From Caldilineaceae bacterium (GTDB taxonomy: Bacteria > Chloroflexota > Anaerolineae > Caldilineales > Caldilineaceae), in assembly GCA_022824685.1 (NCBI GenBank), contig JAJDZJ010000173.1, positions 1 to 50,127 of the forward strand: a DNA stretch of 50,127 nt. Reading direction: 5' to 3'. Numbering within the stretch: position 1 is the stretch's first letter; each line of letters begins with the position of its first letter. The notes under the pieces are model-generated. The model searched no databases, was not told the origin of the DNA, and saw only the letters and a program-made list of their open reading frames with translations. Position numbers and translations under genes: made by a program. Below, in pieces: positions 7,712 through 19,000 of this stretch.

Positions 7712-9793
7712 ATGTCCCCAATCCGTTCGAACCAAGCCCGCCGTCGCGCTTGGGCACTTTCGGTTCTGATGCTGGTGCTGTTCTTGGTGTTGGCAGCCTG
7801 CGCAAGCGACCAGCAACCCGCCGCGGAAGAGCCCCCAGCCGCCGAAGAAGCCGAGCCTGCCGGGGAAAGCGATGACGAGATGATGTCCGCCAAAGAGGCG
7901 CCAATGCTCGCCGAGATGGTCGCAGCCGGCGACCTGCCGCCTCTTGATGAACGTATTCCTATCGACCCATTGGTCGTCGACCTCCCCTGGATCGAGATCG
8001 GCCAGTATGGCGGCTCTCTGAGGCGGACGACCACCAGCAGTGACTTCCGCGATACCTCGCAGTACATGTACGGCCACTCGCCTCTGCATTGGGAGGAAGG
8101 CGGCGCGGCCGTAGGCCCCGGCTTGGCCAGGGCCTGGGAGAGCAACGACGATGCCTCCGAATGGACTTTCTACTTCCGTGAAGGAACCAAGTGGTCGGAC
8201 GGGCATCCCTTTTCCGTTGACGACGTCATCTTCTGGTGGGAGGACATGGCAGCCAATCCGGACCATCCGATGGCAATGCCGGCTTGGACGCTTGTAGGCG
8301 GTCAGCCCATGACGGCTGAAAAAATCGACGACTACACAATCCGCTTCAGCTTCGCCGCCTCCGCCCCTCTTTTGGAAAGAGAGCTGGCCGCATTCGTCAA
8401 TGGTGGCATCTCCTACAACTTCGGGCCCTATCCTCGGCACTATCTGGAACAGTTCCATCCGAACTACTCAGACGCCGCCGACTATGAAGAGTTCACTGAA
8501 AAGCAGGACTGGTGGAACAATCCGGATCGGCCCGTACTGAATGCCTGGATGGTGGTTTCGCTCGAACCCGGCAACCGCATGATCCTTGAGCGCAACCCCT
8601 ACTACTACGCAGTCGATACCGCAGGTAACCAGTTGCCCTATATCGACAGGCTGGAAGTGTCCTTCGCCGAAAACGTCGAGGTACTGAAGCTCCGTATCTT
8701 CAACGGCGACATAAACTTCCACGCCCATCCACATCTCTCACTGCGCGACTTGGCGGTCCTTAAAGAGAACGAGAACAATGGCGACTATCGCGTCCTCCTA
8801 TGGGACAACGGCGCTGGCGGAGCGCCGGCCTGGGGCGTTAACTGGAACAACCCCGATGACGGTAAGCGGGCCATCGTCCGCACCACCCAATACCGACGGG
8901 CGCTGTCCCACGCCATGGATCGCGAACGTATCCGCAAGATTACCTTCCTGGGATTGGGTGGCGAAGCCAGCACCGGCACCATGTCGCCTAACTCGGCACA
9001 GTTCAACCGCTCCGCAGAAGGCCAGGCAATCCTGGTCGCTTGGCGCGAGTCGGCCGTCACCTACGATCCTGAACTGGCCGCCAGCCTGCTCGACGAAATC
9101 GAGGTGACCGACCAGGACGGCGACGGCTTCCGCGACCTTCCCGACGGCTCCCCTCTGGAAGTGCGTATCGACTTCCCCGCCGGCAATACCGCCTTCATTG
9201 AAACGGCCGAACTGATGGTCGAAGACTGGAAAGCCATCGGCCTCAACGCCTACGTCAATGCCATTCCCGGCTCCCAAGTCGGTGTAATGACGACGAACGC
9301 CACTTACGACATTCGACTGTACGGCGGCGGCGCGCCCGACGGCCCCGACCTGTTGACCTACCCTGCCTGGCTAATTTCCTATGGCAGCGGCGGACGCTGG
9401 GCGCCTCTATACGGCGCTTGGATGGCCGCCGAAGGCACGCCCAAGGAAGGTACCGAACTGGATCTCGACCCCCGTGATCGCACGCCCCCGCGCGAAGAAA
9501 TACCGGTTGACGACCCGATGTTCCGTATGTGGGAGCTATACAAGCAGGCCATCGCTGAACCGGACCTCGCTAAACGAGACGAGCTCACCTTCCAAATCAT
9601 ACAGATCCACATCGACGAAGGACCATTCCTGCTGGGCGGCATCGCCGACCCGCCTAATATCGTGATCGCCAGCAACCAGATTCACAATGTGCCAACGAGT
9701 GAAGACATCCCCCTCGGCGGCTGGCTGGGCCCATGGGTGTTGGGCATGCCCGGAGCGATGACCTATCCCGAAGTCTACTTCTTCGCTGAATAG
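7712..9793 (+). CDS. ABC transporter substrate-binding lipoprotein, family 5 (peptide/oligosaccharide type)
   Basis: This 693-residue protein has a basic N-terminus, a hydrophobic stretch and a lipobox ending LAAC, so Cys30 should be lipidated. An acidic/Ala/Pro-rich linker follows. The mature part is a family 5 solute-binding protein with the usual YGGSLR start, WTFYFREGTKWSDG and DDVIFWWEDM motifs. The ATG at 7712 is preceded by AGGGAGG; a GTG at 7694 is an in-frame alternative that lacks a good site. It is larger than classical DppA/OppA (about 530-550). Related long binding proteins are often annotated as peptide binders, but some import oligosaccharides, which would fit the sulfatase and dehydrogenase neighbours. 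The two permeases follow after a 291-base gap with a strong hairpin; no ATPase is encoded nearby. Confidence 0.9.
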   Translation: MSPIRSNQARRRAWALSVLMLVLFLVLAACASDQQPAAEEPPAAEEAEPAGESDDEMMSAKEAPMLAEMVAAGDLPPLDERIPIDPLVVDLPWIEIGQYGGSLRRTTTSSDFRDTSQYMYGHSPLHWEEGGAAVGPGLARAWESNDDASEWTFYFREGTKWSDGHPFSVDDVIFWWEDMAANPDHPMAMPAWTLVGGQPMTAEKIDDYTIRFSFAASAPLLERELAAFVNGGISYNFGPYPRHYLEQFHPNYSDAADYEEFTEKQDWWNNPDRPVLNAWMVVSLEPGNRMILERNPYYYAVDTAGNQLPYIDRLEVSFAENVEVLKLRIFNGDINFHAHPHLSLRDLAVLKENENNGDYRVLLWDNGAGGAPAWGVNWNNPDDGKRAIVRTTQYRRALSHAMDRERIRKITFLGLGGEASTGTMSPNSAQFNRSAEGQAILVAWRESAVTYDPELAASLLDEIEVTDQDGDGFRDLPDGSPLEVRIDFPAGNTAFIETAELMVEDWKAIGLNAYVNAIPGSQVGVMTTNATYDIRLYGGGAPDGPDLLTYPAWLISYGSGGRWAPLYGAWMAAEGTPKEGTELDLDPRDRTPPREEIPVDDPMFRMWELYKQAIAEPDLAKRDELTFQIIQIHIDEGPFLLGGIADPPNIVIASNQIHNVPTSEDIPLGGWLGPWVLGMPGAMTYPEVYFFAE

Positions 9794-9936
9794 CCTGGGC
9801 TGACCGGCAGATCGCCTGTGCCTGTGGTTGCGATTCTGCTCGACCCACAGAATCAACCCTCGCCGCCGCAGTTCAACTGACCGAGCGCTAAACCCCAGTC
9901 AGTCCTGGGATCGGCAAGGCGTGATTGAATCTTGGA

Positions 9937-9969
9937 GGAGAGAGGAGCGGCCTCCACGCTCCTCTCTCC
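9937..9969 (+). other. Strong hairpin between binding-protein and permease genes
   Basis: A perfect 13-bp stem (GGAGAGAGGAGCG at 9937-9949 with its complement at 9957-9969) has a 7-base loop. It is not followed by a T-run. It probably protects the binding-protein mRNA 3' end or attenuates transcription into the permeases, as is known for other transporter operons. The rest of 9794-10084 shows only a TAATAT -10-like element at 10036-10041. Confidence 0.75.
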
Positions 9970-10084
9970 GATGTAAAACAAGACAACCTGTTTTCGAGTC
10001 ACCTGAAAAGCGGGCTTGTCGGCCGCGTTCTGGCATAATATGGCAACGTCAAATCCACACATGGCCGCCCTATAGGGAACTCCC

Positions 10085-11068
10085 TTGCAGAGATTCATCC
10101 TCTCCCGCTTTCTCTATATGCTGGTTACGATGTTCTTCGTCTCTATCGTCGGCTTCGTGATTATCAACCTGCCGCCAGGAACCTATATGGACGTCTATCG
10201 CGCCCAGTTGGAAGCCCAGGGTACGAGAACCACCGAGCGCCAGCTTGAGGCGATCGTTCGCCAGTACGGCCTCGATCAACCCGTCTACGTACAGTATTGG
10301 AAGTGGGTGTCCGGCTTCGTACGTGGCGACTTTGGCCGTTCATTTGCCTACAACAAGGACGTCAGCGAACTGGTCTGGGAACGTCTGACCCTTACGATGG
10401 TGATATCGATTTCAACGCTGCTTGTAACTTGGCTGATCGCCATCCCGATCGGAGTCTATTCGGCTACCCACCAATATCAGGCTAGTGATCATTTCTTCAC
10501 GACCATCGGCATGGTCGGACTGTCCATTCCCAACTTTCTTCTTGCCCTCATTTTTATGGTAATCGCAGCAATGGTCTTTGATCAGTCCGTTGGCGGACTC
10601 TTTTCATCAGAGTATGTAGACGCCCCCTGGGACGTCGCCAAACTATGGGACCTCCTGAAGCATCTGTGGATCCCAGTGCTTGTCGTCGGCACCTCAGGCA
10701 CAGCCGGGCTCATCCGTATGATGCGCGGCAATCTGCTCGATGTGCTCAAAATCGCCTACATCACGTCTGCACGCGCCAAAGGGCTCCCTGAGCGGCGCGT
10801 GATCCTTGTCCACGCAGTGCGCAACGCCATCCACCCTCTCGTCATGATCCTGGGCACGAGCCTGCCACAAATCATTTCTGGAGCGACAATCGTTTCGATG
10901 GTACTCAGCCTCCCCACTACGGGGCCCCTCTACTTCAACGCGCTGCTTCAACAAGACATGTATCTGGCAGGCACCTTTCTCGTCTTTCTGGCCGGGCTGT
11001 TGGTAATCGGCAATTTCCTGGCTGACATCCTGCTCATCTGGGTCGATCCCCGTATCCGTTACACCTAA
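10085..11068 (+). CDS. ABC transporter permease, DppB/OppB type
   Basis: The 327-residue integral membrane protein opens with the typical sequence QRFILSRFLYMLVTMFFVS and has about six membrane segments. The EAA-type loop that contacts the ATPase is visible as ITSARAKGLPERRVILVHAV around residues 220-245. The family normally forms a heterodimer with a DppC-type permease, here encoded 3 bases downstream. The start is a TTG at 10085 with AGGGAA upstream; no in-frame ATG fits the conserved N-terminus. It should work with the binding lipoprotein at 7712. Confidence 0.9.
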   Translation: MQRFILSRFLYMLVTMFFVSIVGFVIINLPPGTYMDVYRAQLEAQGTRTTERQLEAIVRQYGLDQPVYVQYWKWVSGFVRGDFGRSFAYNKDVSELVWERLTLTMVISISTLLVTWLIAIPIGVYSATHQYQASDHFFTTIGMVGLSIPNFLLALIFMVIAAMVFDQSVGGLFSSEYVDAPWDVAKLWDLLKHLWIPVLVVGTSGTAGLIRMMRGNLLDVLKIAYITSARAKGLPERRVILVHAVRNAIHPLVMILGTSLPQIISGATIVSMVLSLPTTGPLYFNALLQQDMYLAGTFLVFLAGLLVIGNFLADILLIWVDPRIRYT

Positions 11069-11071
11069 GAC

Positions 11072-12205
11072 ATGGCGACAGGCGCAATTTCAGTCAATAT
11101 ACTCTCCAGCGATGAGGCACCGCAATCCGCGGCAATCTCGCCTGCCCGGCTGATCGGCCGCCGCTTCCTCCGCAACCGGCTTGCCATTGGCGGCAGTGTC
11201 GTCCTCTTCCTCCTCTACATGTCCGCCCTTTTCGCAGACTTCATCGCCCCGATTCCCTACACCGACGTCCATGAAGACTACGTTTTCGTCCCGCCCCAGC
11301 TGCCCCGCTTCCGCGACGAACAGGGGACTTTCCACCTGCGTCCCTTCGTCTATGGCCTGGAAAGCGAACTCGACATGGACACCTTTCGCTTTGTGTATGA
11401 GGAGATCAAAGACGCGAAGTATCCAGTCAAGTTTTTTGTCAGAGGGTACGAGTACAAACTTTTTGGACTCATCCCGTTCGATCGCCACCTATACGGAGTG
11501 GACGAGCCGGGCGTGTTCTACCTCTTGGGCAGCGACGATTTGGGCCACGACATGGTCGCCCGCGTCTTCATGGGGGCACGAATATCTTTGACGATTGGGC
11601 TTGTCGGCGTTATCCTCACCATTATCTTCGGTGCCACGCTCGGCACAATCTCCGGCTTCTACGGCGGCGGTCTCGACACCTTGATTCAGCGCGTCATCGA
11701 ATTCCTGATGTCCTTCCCCGCGATCCCTCTCTGGGCGGCTTTGGCCGCAGCAATGCCTGCCAACTGGTCTCCCTTACAACGTTTCTTTGCCATCTCAGTC
11801 ATCCTCTCCCTTGTCGAGTGGACCGGTCTGGCCCGGCAGGTCCGCGCCAAAGTGCTGTCCTACCGGGAAATGGAGTACACGCTTGCAGCCCGGGCCGCGG
11901 GCACCTCTGACTCTCGCATCATCTTCCGTCACATGCTCCCAAACGCCTTCAGCCACATCATCGTCGTCGCCACGCTCGCCATACCCGGCATGATCCTCGC
12001 CGAAACCGCGCTCAGCTTTCTTGGCCTCGGCATCCAGCCTCCCCAGACCAGCTGGGGCGCCCTCCTGAAGCAGGCCCAAAACGTCAGTGTTCTACTCCAG
12101 CAGCCATGGCTTCTGATCCCCGCCTTCTTCGTCATCGCGGCCGTCCTCACCTTCAACTTTGTCGGCGATGGCCTCCGCGACGCGGTCGACCCCTACTCCC
12201 TGTAA
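11072..12205 (+). CDS. ABC transporter permease, DppC/OppC type
   Basis: The product is 377 residues, longer than classical DppC (about 300). After the first membrane segment there is a long periplasmic insert of roughly 95 residues before the conserved YLLGSDDLGHDMVARV motif. The cytoplasmic coupling loop AARAAGTSDSRIIFRHMLPN is clear, and the C-terminus ends in the usual FVGDGLRDAVDP. The ATG follows the preceding stop by only 3 bases, so the two permeases are co-translated. No ATP-binding gene follows: the next gene, 148 bases on, is a PQQ-type dehydrogenase, so the importer must borrow ATPases from another locus. Confidence 0.9.
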   Translation: MATGAISVNILSSDEAPQSAAISPARLIGRRFLRNRLAIGGSVVLFLLYMSALFADFIAPIPYTDVHEDYVFVPPQLPRFRDEQGTFHLRPFVYGLESELDMDTFRFVYEEIKDAKYPVKFFVRGYEYKLFGLIPFDRHLYGVDEPGVFYLLGSDDLGHDMVARVFMGARISLTIGLVGVILTIIFGATLGTISGFYGGGLDTLIQRVIEFLMSFPAIPLWAALAAAMPANWSPLQRFFAISVILSLVEWTGLARQVRAKVLSYREMEYTLAARAAGTSDSRIIFRHMLPNAFSHIIVVATLAIPGMILAETALSFLGLGIQPPQTSWGALLKQAQNVSVLLQQPWLLIPAFFVIAAVLTFNFVGDGLRDAVDPYSL

Positions 12206-12353
12206 ATGACCTGCATCCTGCGCCTCGAAGCTGCGAAAAGGGCACGGAACGCCATCGCCAACCCCAAACTTCGCCATGGCCTTGTCTCTGCGTTGGCTTG
12301 CCCCCTGCCGCCTTGGGATCGTGATCCGAACCCTGTGGAATACTTCTGAGTCA

Positions 12354-14102
12354 ATGCCCGGAATGACGCCCACACCCCGGCCAGTGCCTACCACCCTACT
12401 GATCCTCCTTCTCTGCTCGTCCGCGCTTTACTCCGCCTGTCTGCCAGCTTCCCAGTCGACCGGTACAATTCGTGTCCACGACAAGGGCGGGCCATCAGCG
12501 GTGAACTCGATTGCGACCCTGTCACTTTCACTGGCTCAGGGCGATGCAAGAAACGAGAACTCGCAATTCCACCCAACCTTTGGCGTGAACCTCACGACCC
12601 ATGCCTCCGGCTTGGCGTACAAAAATGACAGCGACGGACGCCAGGCGGTCGATGACCAGGCATATCTGGCGCTTGACGACGACACGGAAACCATCTGGAG
12701 TTCCAGCCGTCCCGCGCCCCAGTGGTACGCGATAGCCCTCGACCAGCTATACCTGGTTAACAAAGTAGAAATGGTCGTCACCCAATCGCCGCCTGGTCCC
12801 ACGGCACACGAGCTCTGGGTCGGGAACGGGTCTGGTGTGCGCACACGCTTCCGCACGCTTTCCAACAGCCGGACTGTAGATGGCCAGACTCTGACTGTAG
12901 AAGCCCGACCTCCTCTCCTTGCCGACGAACTACTGATTCTGACCACGCGGAGCCCCAGCTGGGTTGCCTGGCGGGAGATTCGAGTCTTCGGTTCCGAACC
13001 TCCGGTCTCCCATTCGCAACATGAGACGCCGCCGCTGGAGGTCAGAAAAGCCGTCGCCGGGTTTAAGTTCCCGGTTCAGGCCACACATGCCGGAGACGGC
13101 AGCGGGCGCATCTTTGTCGTAGAGCAGCATGGCCGTATTCTGACTGTCGAGAGTGGCAGGCTCAGTGCGCAACCCTTCCTTGACATATCTGAACGCGTGA
13201 GTTGCTGTCAGGAGAGGGGGATGTTCAATGTGGCCTTCTCCCCAACCTATGCCTCAGATCGTACACTCTACGTAAGCTACACAAACTTGGATGGTGACAC
13301 GGTAATCAGCCGCTTTTCTGCCACCGGCAATCCGGAAAAAGTAGAACCTGGCAGCGAACAATCCCTTCTAGTCATTCCTCAACCAGGCCCCATTCACAAT
13401 GGCGGCCAACTTGCTTTTGGTCCCCTCGACGGATTTCTCTATATTGGAAGTGGTGACGGCGGTCACTGGCATCAGGATACTGCACAGAATCCTGGGTCTC
13501 TGCTGGGAAAGATCCTCCGCATCGATGTTTCAGGTACGCAACAGCCATATGGCGTCCCTGACACCAATCCCTATTCCTCGGAAGACGACCAGCGAGATGA
13601 AATCTGGGCATTGGGACTTCGCAATCCTTGGGGATTTGCATTTGACAAGAAAACGGGTGACCTCTTTATTCCCGACACCGGCAATACAAAACGCGAAGAG
13701 GTCAACTTTCAACCCGCCTCAAGCCAGGGAGGTGAAAACTACGGCTGGCTTCTCAGAGAAGGTACGATCTGCTTCGAGCTGTGGCACTGCGCCATGGCCG
13801 ATACTGATCTGCGTTCACCTGTGGCCGAGTACGACCGTCCTCAAGGTTGCGCTATAGTGGGCGGCGTCGTCTATCGCAACAGCGGCAGCAGGAAACTCCA
13901 GGGGCAGTTCCTGTTTGCCGACTTCTGCAGCGGCCGTATCTGGGGTCTGAGAAAGCCCCAGCCTCTCTTCGATAAAATGTGGCAACCGCAACTGGTTGCC
14001 AAAGCGGACGTTCCTATCAGTAGCGTAGGCGAAGACGAAGAAGGCAATGTCTACGTCACCGGCTACCAGGACGGCGTCCTTTATCTCCTGGCAGAGAGAT
14101 AG
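12354..14102 (+). CDS. PQQ-type sugar dehydrogenase lipoprotein with discoidin-like domain (array gene 1)
   Basis: The 582-residue protein has a signal sequence with a relaxed lipobox ending YSAC (Cys29). An F5/8-type-C (discoidin)-like domain covers about residues 80-220, with conserved WSSSRPAPQWYAI and ELWVGNGSG. The remainder is a six-bladed glucose/sorbosone dehydrogenase domain. Likely active-site elements are His348 in HNGG, the GLRNPWGFAF motif (Arg-Asn expected to contact PQQ in soluble glucose dehydrogenase), and GGENYGW. A Cys-Cys pair sits in RVSCCQERGM. The family oxidises aldoses and passes electrons to an external acceptor; this protein would act outside the cell, tethered to the membrane. 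The discoidin part could bind glycans. Start: ATG 12354 (or 12363); upstream in-frame residues look non-coding. It is the first of five tandem paralogues. Confidence 0.88.
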   Translation: MPGMTPTPRPVPTTLLILLLCSSALYSACLPASQSTGTIRVHDKGGPSAVNSIATLSLSLAQGDARNENSQFHPTFGVNLTTHASGLAYKNDSDGRQAVDDQAYLALDDDTETIWSSSRPAPQWYAIALDQLYLVNKVEMVVTQSPPGPTAHELWVGNGSGVRTRFRTLSNSRTVDGQTLTVEARPPLLADELLILTTRSPSWVAWREIRVFGSEPPVSHSQHETPPLEVRKAVAGFKFPVQATHAGDGSGRIFVVEQHGRILTVESGRLSAQPFLDISERVSCCQERGMFNVAFSPTYASDRTLYVSYTNLDGDTVISRFSATGNPEKVEPGSEQSLLVIPQPGPIHNGGQLAFGPLDGFLYIGSGDGGHWHQDTAQNPGSLLGKILRIDVSGTQQPYGVPDTNPYSSEDDQRDEIWALGLRNPWGFAFDKKTGDLFIPDTGNTKREEVNFQPASSQGGENYGWLLREGTICFELWHCAMADTDLRSPVAEYDRPQGCAIVGGVVYRNSGSRKLQGQFLFADFCSGRIWGLRKPQPLFDKMWQPQLVAKADVPISSVGEDEEGNVYVTGYQDGVLYLLAER

Positions 14103-14189
14103 GCCGCAACAATGTTTTGCGCCCCGTCGACCAAAGTCGGTAGTCCACCGCCCGTAATCGTCAAGAGACCCGCCGGCCTGAGCAAATCC

Positions 14190-15932
14190 ATGACATCCTC
14201 AAAAGCTTTATTCCGAACCCTGACGATTGCACTTGCCGCTCTGCTTTCGATCGCCTGCTCGTCAGCTGCAGAGAATACGCACGCAGATCAAGGCCCCGCC
14301 GCCGCCTTCGAGGGCGCCCGGCTGACCATCACCTTGTCTCCAGCCGAACCGCCCTACTCTCCGGCTAGACTCGGCCTCCCCTACGGCGAAAACATCGCGC
14401 CCCTGGCCTCCGGGCTCGCCTACATCAGGGGCTCCGACGGCCACCTAGTCGTCGATCCGGAAGCTTCTCTCGCAATCGATGGTGACCCGGATACAATCTG
14501 GAGCGCCAAACAGCCCGCGCCCCAATGGTATTCAATCTCTCTGGACCAAACTTACCTCGTCAACAGAGTGGACATGGTGATTACGCAAGCGCCCCCTGGC
14601 CCCACAACTCACGAGATTTGGCTGGGGCACGGCTCTGGAATGCGAACCTTCTACAAGCGCCTGGAGGATGTCCACACCGAGGACGGCCAGGTCCTGGCTG
14701 TCCCTATCGACCCTCCCCAGGCCATCGACGAACTCCTGATTCTGACCCTTCACAGCCCAAGCTGGGTCGCCTGGCGTGACTTCCGCGTCTTCGGCGCGCA
14801 ACCCGAACCACCTGTCGCCGAAGACGAACGCCCCCCTTATCAAGTCGCCGAACTGGTTACTGGGCTCGACTACCCGGTCCGCGTAACACACCCCGGCGAC
14901 GGCAGCGGACGCATCTTCATCGTTGAGCTGCCAGGCCGGATACGCGTCGTAAACGAATATACTCTGAACGAAATTCCCTTCCTGGACATCACCGAGCGCG
15001 TTAATTGCTGCAAGGGCGAGCGCGGCATGTTTGGGCTGGCCTTCCCCCCCTCCTACCCCGACACCGGCCGCTTCTACGTGAGCTACACCAACAAGCGAGA
15101 CGCAACAACCATCAGCCGCTTTTCCATCTCAGACAACCCCAATCTAGCCGACGAAACCAGCGAAGAAGTCCTCCTGACCATCGACCAGCCCCACGAAAAC
15201 CACAACGGCGGGCACCTTGAATTCGGCCCCCAGGACAGCTACCTCTATATCGGCAGCGGAGACGGCGGCCTCCCCCGCGATCCCGAAAACAGCGGCCAGT
15301 CCACCAATACCCTGCTGGGCAAGCTCCTTCGCATCGACGTCGAATCCGGCGAACTGCCTTACAGCGTGCCTGCCGCCAATCCCTTCACCCGCGCAGACGA
15401 CTACCGACCGGAAATCTGGGCGCTGGGCCTTCGCAATCCTTGGGGATTCGCCTTCCACAAGCAGACAGGCGACCTCTATCTGCCCGACACCGGCAACTTC
15501 AAGCGCGAGGAGATCAACTACCAGCCGGCCGGCAGTGGCGGCGGCCAGAACTACGGCTGGCCCATCATGGAGGGCAGCATCTGTTTCGAACATGACGTCC
15601 TCACCTGCAACGCCGCCGGCCTGGCCTTGCCCGTCGCCGATTACGACCACACACAGGGATGCGCCATCGTCGGCGGAGCCGTCTACCACGGCGACAGCTT
15701 CCCGGGCCTGAACGGCGCCTTCATCGTCGCAGACTTCTGCACGAGCAGTATCTGGGGAATATGGCGCTCCGAAGAAGCTGTAACCAGAGGCAGAGCAACC
15801 CTTTGGCGCAGTCAGCTGCTGGCATCTGCCGGCCTGCCCATCAGCAGCGTAGGCTCCGACGAAGAGGGCAATGTATACTTTACCATTCACGCCGAAGGGA
15901 ACGGGGCCATCTATACCCTTGCCCAACGATAG
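14190..15932 (+). CDS. PQQ-type sugar dehydrogenase lipoprotein with discoidin-like domain (array gene 2)
   Basis: This is a 580-residue paralogue of the preceding gene. The signal peptide ends at a lipobox LSIAC (Cys23). The discoidin-like domain lies at about residues 70-210, with IWLGHGSG and PSWVAWRDFRVFG near its end. The dehydrogenase domain has His338 in HNGG, RNPWGFAF, GGGQNYGW and the Cys-Cys pair in RVNCCKGERG. The gene stands 87 bases after array gene 1 and 93 before gene 3, all on one strand, with no obvious promoter between them, so co-transcription is likely. I placed the start at ATG 14190 because the signal peptide begins there. Substrate is unknown; an extracellular aldose or oligosaccharide is the family expectation. 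Confidence 0.88.
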   Translation: MTSSKALFRTLTIALAALLSIACSSAAENTHADQGPAAAFEGARLTITLSPAEPPYSPARLGLPYGENIAPLASGLAYIRGSDGHLVVDPEASLAIDGDPDTIWSAKQPAPQWYSISLDQTYLVNRVDMVITQAPPGPTTHEIWLGHGSGMRTFYKRLEDVHTEDGQVLAVPIDPPQAIDELLILTLHSPSWVAWRDFRVFGAQPEPPVAEDERPPYQVAELVTGLDYPVRVTHPGDGSGRIFIVELPGRIRVVNEYTLNEIPFLDITERVNCCKGERGMFGLAFPPSYPDTGRFYVSYTNKRDATTISRFSISDNPNLADETSEEVLLTIDQPHENHNGGHLEFGPQDSYLYIGSGDGGLPRDPENSGQSTNTLLGKLLRIDVESGELPYSVPAANPFTRADDYRPEIWALGLRNPWGFAFHKQTGDLYLPDTGNFKREEINYQPAGSGGGQNYGWPIMEGSICFEHDVLTCNAAGLALPVADYDHTQGCAIVGGAVYHGDSFPGLNGAFIVADFCTSSIWGIWRSEEAVTRGRATLWRSQLLASAGLPISSVGSDEEGNVYFTIHAEGNGAIYTLAQR

Positions 15933-16025
15933 CGCAGGCTCCAGTCCCCTGAACCGCCAGGAAACACGGCAAAGGCACAATGAACAGGCCACCTACTTCA
16001 CCAGAAGAAGAGTTCTGCTGACCCG

Positions 16026-19000
16026 ATGAAGAGAACGTTCGGCCTCCTGCTAATTGCCCTTTCCACCCTGGTTGCATCAGCATGTGAATCTGCGTCCCGG
16101 AACGGCCGGTCCGCCCAGTCGCCAGGTCGGATCGCCAGCGTCTCCGTATCGCTTTCGCCCGCATCGCCCTGGGCTGCCTCCCCATTCGGGTCCCGCCCCT
16201 TCGGAGAAAACGTTGCCCTGCAAGGCTTCGCAACGGGCTCGACGAGAGACGCGGCCGGACTGCTGACCGTCGACGCCGCCACCGCGCATCTGGCAATTGA
16301 CGGGATTTCCTCCTCAGTGTGGAGCGCGCAACAACCCGCGCCCCAATGGTTCTCCATCGCGCTTGACGAACTCTACCTCGTCAACCGTATCCAGCTTGAG
16401 GTAACGCAGACCCCCGCCGGTCCAACGACGCATCAAGTCTGGTTAGGAAATGGCTCCGGAACACGGACCCTCTTCGCAACTCTTTACCAGGTCCACACGG
16501 ACGACGGCCAGCTTCTAGACATAGAACTTGACCCGCCCCAGGCCGTAGACGAGGTCTTCGTCGTCACCCTCAATAGCCCCAGCTGGGTCGCATGGCGGGA
16601 AATAAGAGTGTTCGGCCTCCCGCATACACAATCGCTTGCCTCTGTCAGCGCGCCTCGACTGTCACTCCAGCCCATCGCCTCCGGACTCCACATGCCTGTC
16701 CAGGTCACCCATGCCGGCGACCAGAGCGGGCGCCTCTTCGTCGCCGAGAAAGAAGGTCGCATCCGCATCGTCCACAATGGTGAAACCCTCGAAACGCCCT
16801 TCCTCGATATCTCCTCCCGCGTCCTCTGCTGCGTACACCGGGGACTGATCGACATCGCCTTCCCTCCCTCGACCGCCGCCCCCCACCACTTCTACATCAG
16901 CTACACAAACCTCGACGGCCATACCATCATCAGCCGCTTCCAAATCTCACAGGACCCTAACCGGACCGACCCCGACAGTGAAGAAGTCGTCCTCACCATC
17001 GAGCAACCGGCAGAGCACCACAACGGCGGGCACATGGAATTCGGTCCAAAAGACGGTTACCTCTATATCTCCAGCGGGGACGGCGGCCTCTTCAGCTATC
17101 CTGATAATCCGGCGCTGGAAAATGACACACTGCTCAGCAAACTGCTGCGCATCGATGTCGAATCGGACGCCAAACCGTATCGCGTTCCTGACACGAATCC
17201 CTTCACTCAGGTTTCCGAATACCGCGGGGAAATCTGGGCTTCGGGGCTCCGCAACCCAGGTAACTTCGCCTTTGACGCGGAGACCGGTGATCTCTTCATT
17301 CCCGATTCCGGAAACCGCCGCCGTGAAGAGATCAATTTCCAGCCCGCCTCCAGCCCGGGAGGCGAGGACTACGGTTGGTTCAGAATGGAGGCGAATCTCT
17401 GCTTCGACAACTTTGTCGTGCCCTGCAGCGCCGACTCACTGACGCTGCCCGTCGCCGAGTATGACCACTCGCAGGGCTGCGCCGTCTCCGGCGGCGCCGT
17501 CTACCGCGGCCATGAATTCCCCGCCCTCCAGGGTCTCTTTCTCTTCGCCGACCTCTGCAGCGGCCGAATCTGGGGCCTCAAGCGACCCGACCTTGCCAAC
17601 CAGTCGGGATGGCAGAGCACGCTCCTGTTGAACGCGCCGATCTCAATAAGCAGCATTGGCCAGGACGAAGTCGGCAACCTGTACGCCACCAGCTTTGACG
17701 ACGGCGTCCTCTATCAGCTCTCCCAAAGACCTGACGCCATCGCAAACGAGATAGCCTTTTCCGAGAACGTCGCCCTCCGGAGATCAGGTCGAGCCTCAGC
17801 CCGCGGGGACGAATTTGCCCTCGCGCTCGACGGCGATCCCGCAACTGCCTGGCATTCTGGCCTGCCCCCGCCGCAATGGTTCTCTGTCTTCCTGGATGAC
17901 CTCTACCTCATCGATCAGATCGAGCTAGTCTTTCCCCCCGGCGAGCACGGGCCCGCAACGCTGGAACTCTGGCTGGGCAACGGATCCGGCGTCCGCACCC
18001 TGTACAAACGGCTCAGCGATGTCCGACCCAACAGCGATAGCATGCTGGCCATCCCCATCGACCCCCCGCAGCGAGCCAACGAACTCCTGCTGATCGCCCT
18101 GCACGGCCAGCTTGAACTCTCCTTGCACGAGGTCAGAGTCTTCGGTGCCCCAGCAGCCCACTCGCAAAAGGAAAGCCAGTTCCCGCAAGTGCGTCTCGAC
18201 CAGACCGTGTCCGGCCTGGACCTTCCCGTACTGATAACCCACGCCAGCGACGGAACCAACCGTATTTTCATCGCTGAGCAAAAAGGACGAATCCGGATCT
18301 TGCAGGATGGCCGCCTTCTGGAACGGCCCTTTCTTGACGTAACCGATCAGGTCGCCTGCTGCGGAGAACAAGGCCTCTTCGGCCTTGCATTCCCACCCTC
18401 CTACGCCGACAGCCAGCGCTTCTACGTCAGCTACTCAAATCTCGATGGTGACACAGTTGTCAGCCGCTTCACGACCTCGGACGACCCCGACGTCGCCCGC
18501 CATGACACAGAGGAGGTCCTGCTGACCCTCGCCCAGCCGGACAAGATCCACAACGGCGGCCACCTGTCGTTCGGCCCCCAAGACGGCTACCTCTACGTCG
18601 GCAGCGGCGATGGCGGGACCTTTCGCGATCTCGAAAACCTCGCCCAGAGACCGGACACGCTGCTCGGCAAAATCCTCCGCATCGATGTGGAATCCGGGGC
18701 CCACCCCTACGCCGTCCCCACAGACAATCCCTTCTACCTTTCTGAAGGCTTCCGCCCGGAGATCTGGGCCCTTGGACTGCGAAACCCCTGGGGCTTCGCC
18801 TTCGATCGCGCAACGGGCGACCTCTACATCCCCGACGTGGGGGGCAGCTCGCGCGAAGAGGTGAACTTTCAGCCAGCCTCCGCCGCAGCAGGAAGAAATT
18901 ACGGCTGGGCCGTCATGGAAGGCAACACCTGCTTCGAACATGACTCCCTCGTCTGCAACGCCGAAGGCCTCGCCTCGCCCGTCGCCGAGTACGACCACGC